Assembly: GCA_022839745.1 (NCBI GenBank) | Contig: JALHJB010000001.1 | Span: forward strand, 1-64,000 | DNA: 64,000 nt | From: Actinomycetes bacterium | Lineage (GTDB): Bacteria > Actinomycetota > Coriobacteriia > Anaerosomatales > Anaerosomataceae | Direction: 5' to 3' | Part shown: positions 10,424 to 19,234 of the stretch, in pieces | How the letters are laid out: each line of letters opens with the position of its first letter | Position numbering within the stretch: position 1 is the first letter of the stretch | Notes under the pieces: generated by a model | Database searches by the model: none | What the model was told of the DNA's origin: nothing | What the model saw: the letters and a program-made list of their open reading frames with translations, nothing else | Made by a program: the position numbers and the translations under genes

Positions 10424-11961
10424 TGTCCGCGCAGCGACCGGTCGCACTCATCATCATGGACGGCTATGGCATTGCCGCGCCGGGCCCTGGCAATGCCATC
10501 TCGAGTGCGAACACGCCCAATCTTGATGCGATCTTCGGAGGGTGGCCCACCACGACGCTGGCTGCGAGCGGCCATGCGGTGGGGTTGCCCGACGGGCAGA
10601 TGGGCAACTCCGAGGTCGGCCATCTCAACATGGGAGCCGGCAGGATCGTCTACCAGGAGCTCACGCGCATCGACCGTGCGATCGAGGACGGCTCGCTTGC
10701 TGAGAACGACGTCCTGCGCTCGGCGATCGACGCGGCGGTGGCCGGCGGGCGGGCCGTGCACTTCATGGGGCTCGTCTCCGACGGTGGTGTGCATAGCCAC
10801 CAGGAGCACCTGTATGCGCTCGTGCGGATGGCCGCCTCGCGCGGTGCGCGCCGCGTCTTCGTGCACGCGTTCCTCGACGGCCGCGATGTGCCGCCATCGA
10901 GCGGACTCGGATTCGTCGAGCGGCTCGAGGGCGTGCTCGGTGAAATCGGCGTGGGCGAGGTCGCAACGGTTGCCGGGCGCTACTACGCCATGGACCGCGA
11001 CAACCGCTGGGAGCGCGTCGAGCGCGCATGGCGGGCGATGGTGCTTGGCGAGGGAGTGAGCGCCGCCTCGGCCACCGCAGCGATCTCGGCATCCTACGAG
11101 GCGGGCGTGACCGACGAGTTCGTCGTGCCCGCGGTCGTCTCCCGCGACGGCGGGCCGGTGGGGACCGTTGCCGACGGCGATGCGCTCGTCTTCTTCAACT
11201 TCCGCCCAGACCGGGCGCGTGAGATCACCCGTGCGTTCGTGGACCCTTCGTTCGCCGGCTTCGACAGGCCAGCGGTCCCTGCCGTCGGGTTCGTGTGCCT
11301 CACGGAGTACGACCCCACCATCCCGGCACCGGTCGCGTTCCCCAAGGACCTTCCCTGTTGCGTGCTCGCCGATGTGGTGGCCGAGGCGGGGTTACGGCAG
11401 CTCCATATCGCCGAGACCGAGAAGTACGCGCACGTCACGTTCTTCTTCAATGGCGGTGCCGAGGCGCCGAAGGCGGGTGAGGAGCGCGTGCTGATACCCA
11501 GCCCGAAGGTCGCCACGTATGACCTCCAGCCAGAGATGAGCGCGCCCGAGGTCACGGCCGCGCTCGTGGCGGCGATCGAGGCGGACCGGGCGGACCTGTA
11601 CATCGTGAACTACGCGAACTGCGATATGGTCGGGCACACGGGCGTGTTCGACGCGGCTGTACGTGCGGTAGAAGCGGTGGATGCCGGCGTGGGCGCGGTG
11701 GTCGGTGCGATCCGCGCGAGAGGGGGCTCGGCGATCATCACCGCCGATCATGGCAACGCCGAGCAGATGCGCGACCCGGCGGATGGTGGCGCGTTCACCG
11801 CGCATACGCTGAGCCCGGTGCCGTTCGTGTGCGTTGCCGACAGCGTGACCGGCCTGCACGACGGCGGGATCCTCGCCGACGTGGCGCCATCGGTCCTCGA
11901 GCTTCTCGGGCTTGCCGCACCGGCTGAATGGACGGCCCGATCGCTCCTGATGAGGGGCTGA
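10423..11961 (+). CDS. gpmI: 2,3-bisphosphoglycerate-independent phosphoglycerate mutase
   Basis: 512 aa. Alkaline-phosphatase superfamily: metal ligand Asp13 in I-I-M-D-G-Y-G, nucleophile Ser63 in G-N-S-E-V-G-H, and the late T-A-D-H-G-N-A-E metal motif. It converts 3-PG to 2-PG with Mn. The start is GTG 10423 overlapping the tpiA stop (TAGTG). No enolase gene follows; secG comes next, from its own promoter. Confidence 0.96.
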   Translation: MSAQRPVALIIMDGYGIAAPGPGNAISSANTPNLDAIFGGWPTTTLAASGHAVGLPDGQMGNSEVGHLNMGAGRIVYQELTRIDRAIEDGSLAENDVLRSAIDAAVAGGRAVHFMGLVSDGGVHSHQEHLYALVRMAASRGARRVFVHAFLDGRDVPPSSGLGFVERLEGVLGEIGVGEVATVAGRYYAMDRDNRWERVERAWRAMVLGEGVSAASATAAISASYEAGVTDEFVVPAVVSRDGGPVGTVADGDALVFFNFRPDRAREITRAFVDPSFAGFDRPAVPAVGFVCLTEYDPTIPAPVAFPKDLPCCVLADVVAEAGLRQLHIAETEKYAHVTFFFNGGAEAPKAGEERVLIPSPKVATYDLQPEMSAPEVTAALVAAIEADRADLYIVNYANCDMVGHTGVFDAAVRAVEAVDAGVGAVVGAIRARGGSAIITADHGNAEQMRDPADGGAFTAHTLSPVPFVCVADSVTGLHDGGILADVAPSVLELLGLAAPAEWTARSLLMRG

Positions 11962-11977
11962 GCCTGCCGGGGCGTAC

Positions 11978-12006
11978 TTGAGGTGGGACGGGTGCGCGGC
12001 TATACT
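11978..12006 (+). promoter_or_regulatory. Housekeeping promoter of secG
   Basis: TTGAGG (11978-11983), a 17-bp spacer and TATACT (12001-12006) lie just after the gpmI stop. The predicted start near 12013 gives a leader of about 50 bases. Confidence 0.7.
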
Positions 12007-12061
12007 GACACGGTTCGTCCGGATGTTCCGCCGCCTTGGCGGCTTGGGTGAGGAGATCACT

Positions 12062-12307
12062 GTGGATATCGTCGCATACATCGCGCTTGCTATACATGTA
12101 ATATGCGGAATCGGCATGATTGTATTCGTGCTCCTCCACTCAGGCAAGGGCACGGGCGTCTCGTCGCTGTTCGGTGCGGGCATGCCGGCTTCAGCCACCG
12201 GCACGGGCATGATCGAGAAGAACCTCGACCGCATCACGATCGCCTTCGCCGCTGGTTACGGGCTTACCGCGCTGCTTCTGATGGTCGTCTATCGTCCGGG
12301 GGTCTAG
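12062..12307 (+). CDS. secG: Preprotein translocase subunit SecG
   Basis: 81 aa, two transmembrane helices separated by the conserved L-L-H-S-G-K-G-T-G-x-x-S-x-L-F-G loop. SecG assists protein export through SecYE. GTG 12062 follows GAGGAG with suitable spacing; the in-frame region upstream lies in the leader. secG next to the glycolytic genes is common in Gram-positives. It is followed by a strong terminator. Confidence 0.93.
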   Translation: MDIVAYIALAIHVICGIGMIVFVLLHSGKGTGVSSLFGAGMPASATGTGMIEKNLDRITIAFAAGYGLTALLLMVVYRPGV

Positions 12308-12336
12308 GGCCCCCGCTCGGCCCGCAGCGATGTCTG

Positions 12337-12360
12337 GAAGGCCGCCGAGAGGCGGCCTTC
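12337..12360 (+). terminator. Intrinsic terminator after secG
   Basis: Perfect 10-bp stem GAAGGCCGCC / GGCGGCCTTC with a GAGA tetraloop, followed by TTCC. Very stable; it closes the glycolysis/secG region. Confidence 0.8.
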
Positions 12361-12589
12361 TTCCGTGAAGGTTGCAGGTCGGTAACAATGCTAAACGCTT
12401 GCACTTCGATGCAGACACCGCCAAACTAGTACGTTAGGCAAACGGAGTAGACGCGGTCGGCACGGTGACGTCCATCGTGCCCGCAAGCCGCCGGAGCCGC
12501 CGTAAGGAGGGATGTGCGAGGCGAGAGCAGCCAAGACCGCAACGGATAGGACACACAGAACAGTCCTAGCACTGGAGGGAGGCTCTACC

Positions 12590-14251
12590 TTGTCCGAGCG
12601 AATTCGCAAGGGTTTTTCGTTTCTTCTCGCACTGACGTTGGTCGTATCGATGTTCTCGATCACCGGCTGCGCAGCCGAGGAGGAGCCCACCGACGACGGT
12701 ACCGAAGAGCCGGTATCTGATGTCACTAAGGGTGGTACATTCAACTTCTACATCAGCGAGCCGGCGTTCATCGACCCGTACAACCTTCAGGAGTCTGAGG
12801 GCACGCAGGTCGGCCAGGCCGTCTTCGACAGCCTCGTCGCGTTCGACCCGATCACCTCTGAGCTCAAGCCTGCTGCGGCCGAGAGCTGGGAGTCCAACGA
12901 GGATGCTACTGTCTGGACCTTCCATCTCGTTGAGGGCGCCAAGTTCCACGATGGCAGCGACGTGACCGCGGATGACTTCAAGTACGCATGGGAGCGCATC
13001 TGCACCCCGTCCGTGGCGTCTGAGATCTCCTACCACCTGGGTGCCGTGAAGGGCTACGACGCCATGCAGGATGAGACGGCCACCGAGCTTGAGGGCGTCA
13101 AGGTCATCGACGACTACACCCTCGAGGTCACCCTGAACTACGGCTTCGCCGACTTCGAGTTCGTTGTCGGCCACCCGGCCCTCGCGCCGGTGCCGAAGGA
13201 GGCCGTTGAGTCCGACCCCGCCGCCTTCAGCGAGATGCCGATCGGCAACGGCCCCTTCAAGATGGCCGAGCCGTGGGCGCACGACCAGTACATCAAGATC
13301 GTGAAGTTCGATGACTACTACGGCGACGAGCCCAACATCGATGGTGTCGACTTCAAGATCCTTGCCGACCAGGACACCGCGTTCCTCGAGTTCGAGGCGG
13401 GCAACCTGGACTTCACCCAGATCCCGACCGGCCGCATCCAGGAGACCATCGACAAGTACGGTGAGAGCCCGGACGGGTACACGGTCAACCCGGGTGAGCA
13501 GGTCAGCCTCGGTGCCGAGCAGGCCATCTACTACCTGCTCGTCAACACCACCGACCCGGCCCTGAAGGACCCGAATGTCCGTGCCGCTCTGTCGATGGCG
13601 ATCGATCGCCAGGACATCTGCGACAAGGTCTTCGAGGGCACCCGCACGCCGGCCACCGGCATCGTGCCGCCGGGCATCGTGGGATACGAAGCCAACGCCT
13701 TCCCGTACGCCAAGTACGATGTCGAGGCCGCCAAGGCGAAGCTCGCCGAGGCCGGCTTCCCCAATGGTGAGGGCTTCCCGGAGATCTCGCTCGAGTACAA
13801 CTCCGGTTCCGGTCACGAGGATATCCTGCAGCTGGTCCAGGAGGACCTGAAGGCTATCGGCGTCAACGGCAAGCTCGTTGGCTCCGAATGGGCGCAGTAC
13901 CTCGACAAGCTGGGCGCCGCTGACTACCAGGTCGGTCGCCTCGGCTGGATCGCCGACTACCCGATCATGGACAACTTCCTGTACCCGCTCTTCAAGACCG
14001 GCAGCAGCGACAACTACTCGTTCTACAGCAACCCTGATGTCGATGCGAAGCTGGACGAGGCCCGCACGACCGTCGATGACGACGCGCGTGTCGCCCTCTA
14101 CCAGGAGATCGAAAGCATCGTCGGCAACGACGCCGTTTCGATCCCGATGTTCTACTATCGTCACACGCGCGTTGCGTCTGACCGCGTCAACGATGGCGTG
14201 TACAGCGCGAACGGTCTCTTCACATTCGAGTCGTGCTGGCTGTCCGAGTAA
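12590..14251 (+). CDS. Oligopeptide/dipeptide ABC transporter substrate-binding lipoprotein
   Basis: 553 aa, SBP family 5 (OppA/DppA-like). The N-terminal signal peptide has charged residues 2-7, a hydrophobic core and the lipobox S-I-T-G-C with Cys27 as the lipidation site, then an acidic linker. The mature part begins near G-G-T-F-N-F-Y. It binds peptides outside the membrane and delivers them to the two permeases that follow. TTG 12590 is preferred over ATG 12512 because GGAGGGAGG lies 7 bases upstream and the signal peptide then starts correctly. It is first in a five-gene operon, with an attenuator before the permease gene. Confidence 0.9.
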   Translation: MSERIRKGFSFLLALTLVVSMFSITGCAAEEEPTDDGTEEPVSDVTKGGTFNFYISEPAFIDPYNLQESEGTQVGQAVFDSLVAFDPITSELKPAAAESWESNEDATVWTFHLVEGAKFHDGSDVTADDFKYAWERICTPSVASEISYHLGAVKGYDAMQDETATELEGVKVIDDYTLEVTLNYGFADFEFVVGHPALAPVPKEAVESDPAAFSEMPIGNGPFKMAEPWAHDQYIKIVKFDDYYGDEPNIDGVDFKILADQDTAFLEFEAGNLDFTQIPTGRIQETIDKYGESPDGYTVNPGEQVSLGAEQAIYYLLVNTTDPALKDPNVRAALSMAIDRQDICDKVFEGTRTPATGIVPPGIVGYEANAFPYAKYDVEAAKAKLAEAGFPNGEGFPEISLEYNSGSGHEDILQLVQEDLKAIGVNGKLVGSEWAQYLDKLGAADYQVGRLGWIADYPIMDNFLYPLFKTGSSDNYSFYSNPDVDAKLDEARTTVDDDARVALYQEIESIVGNDAVSIPMFYYRHTRVASDRVNDGVYSANGLFTFESCWLSE

Positions 14252-14290
14252 TCGGAGCATGATCCGGTTCGACAGCTGATTTGAGGCGAG

Positions 14291-14322
14291 AGTGCCGGGG
14301 TGCCCCCGGGTGCCCCGGCACT
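14291..14322 (+). terminator. Attenuator-like stem-loop between binding protein and permease genes
   Basis: Perfect 10-bp repeat AGTGCCGGGG / CCCCGGCACT with a 12-base loop and a short TTTCC downstream. Such an element is expected to let the binding protein be made in excess of the membrane components. Confidence 0.6.
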
Positions 14323-14365
14323 TCGCTTTCCTGGCCGGGTGGCGTGGATTTGGAAGACAGGTCCA

Positions 14366-15337
14366 ATGTTCAAGTACGTGATGCGACGCCTCTTTCAGAT
14401 GATCCCGGTGTTCCTCGGGGTCACGCTGATGCTGTTCGTTCTGCGGATCCCCGGCCTCCTGCCCGGCGATCCGATCCAGCTCATCGTCGGAGAGCGCGAG
14501 CTCACACCGGCCTTGCGCGCGGAGATCGAGGAGAAGAACCACCTCAACGAACCCCTGCACATCCAGTACGGGTACTACGTCGGAGGCCTGCTGCAGGGCG
14601 ACCTCGGCGAGTCGTATCAGAAGAGCCGTCCTGTGACGGAGATCCTCGGCGACAAGTTCCCGAATACCTTCCGCCTTGCGTTCGCCGCGATCCTCGTTGA
14701 GATCATCGTGGGCGTATTGGCGGGCATCATCTCGGCGGTGAAGCAGTACTCCTTCTGGGACGTATTGGTCACCCTGTCGACCTCGGTCCTCGTGTCGGTG
14801 CCTGTCTTCTGGCTCGGCATGTTGTTGCAGATGTTCTTCGGTATCAAGCTCAAGGAGTGGACCGGCGGCTCCGTGTTCCTTCCGATCTCGGGCATGGGCA
14901 ATCCACCCGACTTCGTGCACCTCATCCTTCCGGCAATAACCCTGGCCTCCGTTTCGACCGCATATGTCGCGCGCATCATGCGCAGTCAGATGCTCGAGGC
15001 GATGGGTCAGGACTACATACGTACGGCGATGGCCAAGGGCCTCACCGAGCGTGCGGTGGTCTTCAAGCACGCGCTCAAGAATGCCCTGATCCCCGTCGTC
15101 ACCTACATCGGTATCGATCTTGGCGCCCTTATGGGTGGTGCCATACTCACTGAGAGCGTGTTCTCATGGCCCGGTGTGGGTCGCGAGATCTACCTCGCGG
15201 TGCTGCAGCGTGACTGGCCCGTCGTCATGGGCGGCGTGGTGGTGGTCGTCGTGATCGTCATGTTCGTGAACCTGCTTGTTGACATCAGCTACGCGGCACT
15301 CGACCCGCGCATCAGGTATGGGGGTGCTGCCGAATGA
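14366..15337 (+). CDS. Peptide ABC transporter permease (OppB/DppB type)
   Basis: 323 aa. About six membrane helices; N-terminal M-x-x-Y-V-M-R-R-L-x-Q-M-I-P-V-F-x-G-V-T family start, and the EAA loop with R-T-A-M-A-K-G-L for contact with the ATPases. ATG 14366 gives the family N-terminus; the longer frame from 14300 begins inside the attenuator. The stop overlaps the next permease start by 4 bases. Confidence 0.92.
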   Translation: MFKYVMRRLFQMIPVFLGVTLMLFVLRIPGLLPGDPIQLIVGERELTPALRAEIEEKNHLNEPLHIQYGYYVGGLLQGDLGESYQKSRPVTEILGDKFPNTFRLAFAAILVEIIVGVLAGIISAVKQYSFWDVLVTLSTSVLVSVPVFWLGMLLQMFFGIKLKEWTGGSVFLPISGMGNPPDFVHLILPAITLASVSTAYVARIMRSQMLEAMGQDYIRTAMAKGLTERAVVFKHALKNALIPVVTYIGIDLGALMGGAILTESVFSWPGVGREIYLAVLQRDWPVVMGGVVVVVVIVMFVNLLVDISYAALDPRIRYGGAAE

Positions 15338-16323
15338 ACGGCCGCAAGAAGAAGGCCGGCGTTCCGTTCGCCCAGGCTGGCGAGCCCGTGGATGCCGGTG
15401 GTCACCTGCTGAAAGACGAACGCCCCGGTGCCGTCGCTATCCCGGGCGCTGCGGATATCCCGGCCTCGCGCAAGACCCGCACGCTTGCGGGCGACGCATG
15501 GCTCCGTCTGCGGAAGAACAAGCTCGCGATCGCCGGTCTCGTATGGCTCGTGTTCATTGCTGTCATGACCATCTCGGCCGATCTCTGGGTGCCGGAGTTC
15601 TTTGCGGACCCCACGTCCACCGAGTTCGAGGGACTTGAGCCGCCATCGGCGGCGCATCCGTTCGGCACCGACCGCATCGGACGTGACGTGTTCTCGCGCG
15701 TCGTGTACGGCGCCCGCCCATCGCTCTCGGTCGGTGTGCTGGCCGTGAGCATCTCGCTTGTTCTCGGGCTCATCTTCGGGGCATTGTCAGGCTACTACGG
15801 TGGCCTGCTCGACTCGTTCATCATGCGCACAGCCGACGTGTTCTTCGCGTTCCCGTACATGCTGTTCACGATCGCCTTGCTCGCGGTGCTTGGCCCGGGG
15901 TTGCAGAACGTGTTCATCGCGATCGGCATCCTCGGCTGGCCATCGATCGCGCGCGTGTTCCGCAGCTCCATCCTCTCGGTCAAGGAGACCGAGTACGTGG
16001 ACGCGGCGAGGGCAATGGGTGCTTCGGACCTGCGCATCATGTCCCGGCACATCCTCCCCAACGCGATCGCCCCGATCATCGTGTACGGCACGATGAGCAT
16101 CGGTGGTGCGATCATCACCGAGGCCGCCCTCTCGTACCTCGGCATGGGTGTGCAGGCGCCCACGCCGTCGTGGGGGAGCATGCTCTCCGAGGCAAAGGCG
16201 CTGATGACGGCTGCCCCGTGGCTGACCATCTGGCCCGGATTCGCCATCCTGACGACCGTTCTGTCGTTCGTGCTCATGGGCGACGGTATGCGCGATGCGC
16301 TCGACGTGAAGATGAAGGACTAA
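15334..16323 (+). CDS. Peptide ABC transporter permease (OppC/DppC type)
   Basis: 329 aa. A cytosolic N-terminal tail of about 60 residues precedes six predicted helices. The H-P-F-G-T-D-x-x-G-R-D-V-F-S-R motif and the EAA-loop A-A-R-A-M-G-A-S are typical of OppC. It pairs with the OppB-type subunit to form the membrane channel. Coupled by ATGA to the previous gene; 4 bases separate it from the ATPase gene. Confidence 0.92.
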   Translation: MNGRKKKAGVPFAQAGEPVDAGGHLLKDERPGAVAIPGAADIPASRKTRTLAGDAWLRLRKNKLAIAGLVWLVFIAVMTISADLWVPEFFADPTSTEFEGLEPPSAAHPFGTDRIGRDVFSRVVYGARPSLSVGVLAVSISLVLGLIFGALSGYYGGLLDSFIMRTADVFFAFPYMLFTIALLAVLGPGLQNVFIAIGILGWPSIARVFRSSILSVKETEYVDAARAMGASDLRIMSRHILPNAIAPIIVYGTMSIGGAIITEAALSYLGMGVQAPTPSWGSMLSEAKALMTAAPWLTIWPGFAILTTVLSFVLMGDGMRDALDVKMKD

Positions 16324-16327
16324 AGAC

Positions 16328-17344
16328 ATGGCCCTACTTGAAGTCACGAACCTCAAGACGCACTTCACCACCCGTGACGGTGTCGTCAGGGCCGTTGATG
16401 GCGTGTCGTTCAGTGTGGAAGAAGGACACACGCTGGCGATCGTGGGTGAATCCGGTTCTGGCAAGTCCGTGACCGCGTTGTCACTCATGCGGCTGATTCC
16501 CGACCCGCCCGGCAAGATCATCGATGGATCGATCATCCTGCGGGGCGACGATGTCCTCAAGATGGACGCCAGCACCGTGCGTGCGATGCGCGGTGACCGG
16601 ATCGCGATGATATTCCAGGATCCGATGACATCACTGAACCCGGTGTTCAGGGTCGGCTTCCAGATCGGGGAGGCGCTGCGGATCCACAAGGGGCTGTCCC
16701 GGAAGGATGCTGCGGCGCGCGCCGTGGAGATGCTCGACCTCGTCGGCATCCCGAACCCGGCGGAGCGCGCCCGCGACTATCCGCATCAGTTCTCGGGCGG
16801 TATGCGGCAGCGGGCCATGATCGCGATGGCGCTGGCGTGCGACCCCGACGTCCTCATCGCCGACGAGCCCACAACTGCGCTCGATGTGACCATCCAGGCA
16901 CAGATCCTCGAGCTTATGATCGAGCTGCAGCAGCGCAAGGGCACGGCGATCATCATGATCACGCACGACCTTGGCGTGGTGGCCGACATGGCTGACGACG
17001 TGATGGTGATGTATGCCGGCAAGCAGGTGGAGTACGGCTCGGCCCATGACGTGTTCTATCAGCCGCTCCATCCCTACACCTGGGGCCTGCTCGACAGCCT
17101 GCCGAGGCACGACATCGACGAGAAAGGCACGCTCCTTCCCATCGAGGGTCAGCCGCCGAGCCTTATCGACGTACCCTCAGGGTGCGCCTTCCATCCGCGC
17201 TGTCCGTACGCGCAGGATCGCTGCGTCAAGGAGAGTCCCGAGCTGCGTGAGATCACGGCCGGCCACCAGGCGGCGTGTCACTTTGCCGGTGAGGACGGGT
17301 TCGTTCGCGGCGAGGCCGTTCCGGTGACCGGGGAGGTGGCGTGA
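16328..17344 (+). CDS. Peptide ABC transporter ATP-binding protein (OppD/DppD type)
   Basis: 338 aa. Walker A G-E-S-G-S-G-K-S, Q-loop, signature F-S-G-G-M-R-Q-R and Walker B V-L-I-A-D-E-P-T-T-A-L-D are intact. The C-terminal oligopeptide-transporter extension contains C-A-F-H-P-R-C-P-Y-A-x-x-x-C plus a late Cys, the four-cysteine pattern linked to an Fe-S cluster in DppD-type ATPases. It energises peptide import together with the next gene. Confidence 0.93.
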   Translation: MALLEVTNLKTHFTTRDGVVRAVDGVSFSVEEGHTLAIVGESGSGKSVTALSLMRLIPDPPGKIIDGSIILRGDDVLKMDASTVRAMRGDRIAMIFQDPMTSLNPVFRVGFQIGEALRIHKGLSRKDAAARAVEMLDLVGIPNPAERARDYPHQFSGGMRQRAMIAMALACDPDVLIADEPTTALDVTIQAQILELMIELQQRKGTAIIMITHDLGVVADMADDVMVMYAGKQVEYGSAHDVFYQPLHPYTWGLLDSLPRHDIDEKGTLLPIEGQPPSLIDVPSGCAFHPRCPYAQDRCVKESPELREITAGHQAACHFAGEDGFVRGEAVPVTGEVA

Positions 17345-18378
17345 TGGCGGACCTGCTTCGTGTCGAAGGCCTCGTCAAGCATTTCCCGGTGGAGCAGGGG
17401 CTCATCGCCTCCAAGCTCAGCAAGAAGGTGCACGCGGTCGACGGCGTGTCGTTCACGGTCCGTAGCGGTGAGACCCTCGGGCTCGTGGGTGAGTCTGGCT
17501 GCGGCAAGTCCACCACGGGCCGCTGCCTGATCCGTCTCATCGAGCCCACGGCGGGAACGATCGAGTTCGATGGCCAGGACGTGCGTGCCTTGCGCGGCAA
17601 AGGACTGCAGGCGTTCCGGCGTGACGTGCAGTTCATCTTCCAGGACCCGTACGCGTCGCTTAACCCGCGCATGACCATCGGCGAGATCGTCACTGAGCCG
17701 CTGTCGGTGCACAAGATCGGGACGATGCTGGAGAGGCGCTCACGCGCCAAAGAGCTGCTCGACGTCGTCGGTCTCAACCCCGAGCATATCAACCGCTACC
17801 CGCACGAGTTCTCGGGCGGTCAGCGCCAGCGGATCGGCATCGCTCGATCGCTTGCCCTGCAGCCTCGGCTGATCATCTGCGACGAGCCGGTCTCGGCGCT
17901 CGACGTCTCGATCCAGGCGCAGGTGATCAACCTCCTGGACGAGCTGCAGGACCAGTTCGGCCTCACGTACGTGTTCATCGCGCACGACCTCTCAGTGGTA
18001 CGCCACATCTCGGACCGTGTCGCGGTGATGTACCTTGGCAAGATCGTGGAGATCGGTGGCTGGCAGGGACTGTACGATCAACCGCACCACCCGTACACCC
18101 AGTCGCTGCTGTCGGCTGTCCCGGTACCCGACCCTGACAAGCAGCGTTCGCGCAGCAGGATCATCCTCGAGGGCGACGTGCCCAGCCCGATCGATCCGCC
18201 GAGCGGCTGCAGGTTCCACACGCGCTGTCCTATAGCGCAGGAGCGATGCCGTATCGAGGAGCCCGAGCTGCGCGAGGTGGGCCCGGATCAGAGTGCGGCA
18301 TGCCACTTCGCGGCTCCGTTCCCGATACCCGAGGCACTCGGCGTGCAGAGCGTGAGCGGCTCGGCAGAATCGGTCTAG
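17344..18378 (+). CDS. Peptide ABC transporter ATP-binding protein (OppF/DppF type)
   Basis: 344 aa. Walker A G-E-S-G-C-G-K-S, signature F-S-G-G-Q-R-Q-R and Walker B L-I-I-C-D-E-P-V-S-A-L-D, plus the C-terminal C-R-F-H-T-R-C-P-I-A-x-x-x-C cysteine pattern. ATG 17344 overlaps the previous stop (TGATG) and lies 7 bases after GGGAGG; GTG 17341 is the alternative. Last gene of the operon; its stop lies in the -35 region of the tRNA-Leu promoter. Confidence 0.93.
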   Translation: MADLLRVEGLVKHFPVEQGLIASKLSKKVHAVDGVSFTVRSGETLGLVGESGCGKSTTGRCLIRLIEPTAGTIEFDGQDVRALRGKGLQAFRRDVQFIFQDPYASLNPRMTIGEIVTEPLSVHKIGTMLERRSRAKELLDVVGLNPEHINRYPHEFSGGQRQRIGIARSLALQPRLIICDEPVSALDVSIQAQVINLLDELQDQFGLTYVFIAHDLSVVRHISDRVAVMYLGKIVEIGGWQGLYDQPHHPYTQSLLSAVPVPDPDKQRSRSRIILEGDVPSPIDPPSGCRFHTRCPIAQERCRIEEPELREVGPDQSAACHFAAPFPIPEALGVQSVSGSAESV

Positions 18379-18404
18379 GCAGGCTCGGAACGTCTTGCTA
18401 TACT
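18376..18404 (+). promoter_or_regulatory. tRNA-Leu promoter
   Basis: TAGGCA (18376-18381), a 17-bp spacer and extended -10 TGC-TATACT (hexamer 18399-18404). The -35 covers the stop codon of the preceding ATPase gene. The tRNA starts 29 bases after the -10. Confidence 0.65.
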
Positions 18405-18433
18405 CTCGTTCGCTGCCCGAGGGCAGCAGCTCT

Positions 18434-18519
18434 GTCCGAGTGGCGGAATGGCAGACGCGCTAGGTTGAGGGCCTAGTGCCCGCAAGGGCGTGCGAGTTCA
18501 ACTCTCGCCTCGGACACCA
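18434..18519 (+). tRNA. tRNA-Leu (anticodon GAG)
   Basis: 86 nt, class II. Acceptor GTCCGAG pairs with CTCGGAC; discriminator A and CCA are encoded. Anticodon stem CTAGG/CCTAG encloses the loop TTGAGGG, giving anticodon GAG. The long variable arm TGCCCGCAAGGGCGT is typical of tRNA-Leu. Confidence 0.95.
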
Positions 18520-18528
18520 GATGCGACC

Positions 18529-18558
18529 AGGGCCTTCCTTCGAAAGAGGGGAGGCCCT
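18529..18558 (+). terminator. Terminator after tRNA-Leu
   Basis: Stem AGGGCCTTCC / GGGAGGCCCT, ten pairs including one G-T wobble, with a 10-base loop, followed by GATTCTTTG. Confidence 0.7.
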
Positions 18559-18583
18559 GATTCTTTGTTCGGTTCTCAGAGTG

Positions 18584-18953
18584 TCAGGCGCTTTCGGCGA
18601 GCCACTTGTTCGCCTCGTCGACCGTGCGGCACAGCCGCGTGTTGATTCCGCCGATCCGTGAAAGGACGTTCGCGATAAGCCGTGAAACGCCGTTTTGGGC
18701 ACCGACAACAGCGACTCTTGAGACGAGCTCATTGGACTTCTTGAGGGACTCCTTCATCGCGTCCGAAGCCTCGCTGTTCATCTGGCCATCGGACAATGTC
18801 GATGAGCAGCCGCTGGCCGCTTGTGCCGGCGCTGGCCACCGCGCGGTTGCCTTTCTCCACCAGCCGCAGGATCTCGTCAGGCCCGAGCCCTGAGTAACCC
18901 ACCTTTAGGATCGTTTTGCCGCGGAATTCGCAGGTTTGACACCGGTCCCTTAT
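18584..18953 (-). pseudogene. Frameshifted SpoIIAA/STAS-like protein gene
   Basis: Two minus-strand frames join into one protein. The upstream part, about 18796-18953, reads F-R-G-K-T-I-L-K-V-G-Y-S-G-L-G-P-D-E-I-L-R-L and ends L-L-I-D-I. The downstream part, 18584-18796, continues S-D-G-Q-M-N-S-E-A-S-D-A-M-K and ends with the family-typical T-V-D-E-A-N-K-W-L-A-E. Removing one base near 18795 restores a single reading frame of about 115 residues. This matches the SpoIIAA-like family PF11964 in layout. No ATG, GTG or TTG opens the upstream frame; an ATA stands 4 bases after GGAGG at 18951-18953, so the start codon may also be lost. A sequencing error is the alternative. Confidence 0.7.
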
Positions 18954-19234
18954 TGTTCCTCCGATCGCCGTAGGTCTACTACCGGGGCCCCTCGGTGTGA
19001 ATCGTCACCCCGTCGTGGGCAGGAGTTGCGGCTCCGCCGTGTCGCGCCCCCGCTGTGATCCCCTCTCATCCTATCGACAGCATGCACCCCTGAACTTGAC
19101 CAGCTCGTCAGGATTCACCGATTTCAGGACGTAACGACACATCGGTCCGCTGACTCCACGTCTTTGACGGCGTGCGGCCGGACCGTATGCGCTACGATGG
19201 GTTCGGGTCTTGCGGCGGGATTCGGGGTGATCGT
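18954..19234. other. Intergenic stretch without a supported gene
   Basis: No coding potential is seen on either strand. TTGACG at 19164-19169 with TATGCG 16 bp downstream is a weak promoter candidate for the metallophosphoesterase gene. Nothing else is recognisable. Confidence 0.4.

Noticed and set aside
12566..15070. 834-codon open frame on the minus strand
   Set aside because: It runs antisense through the binding-protein and permease genes, whose motifs are clear; long antisense frames are expected at this GC content.
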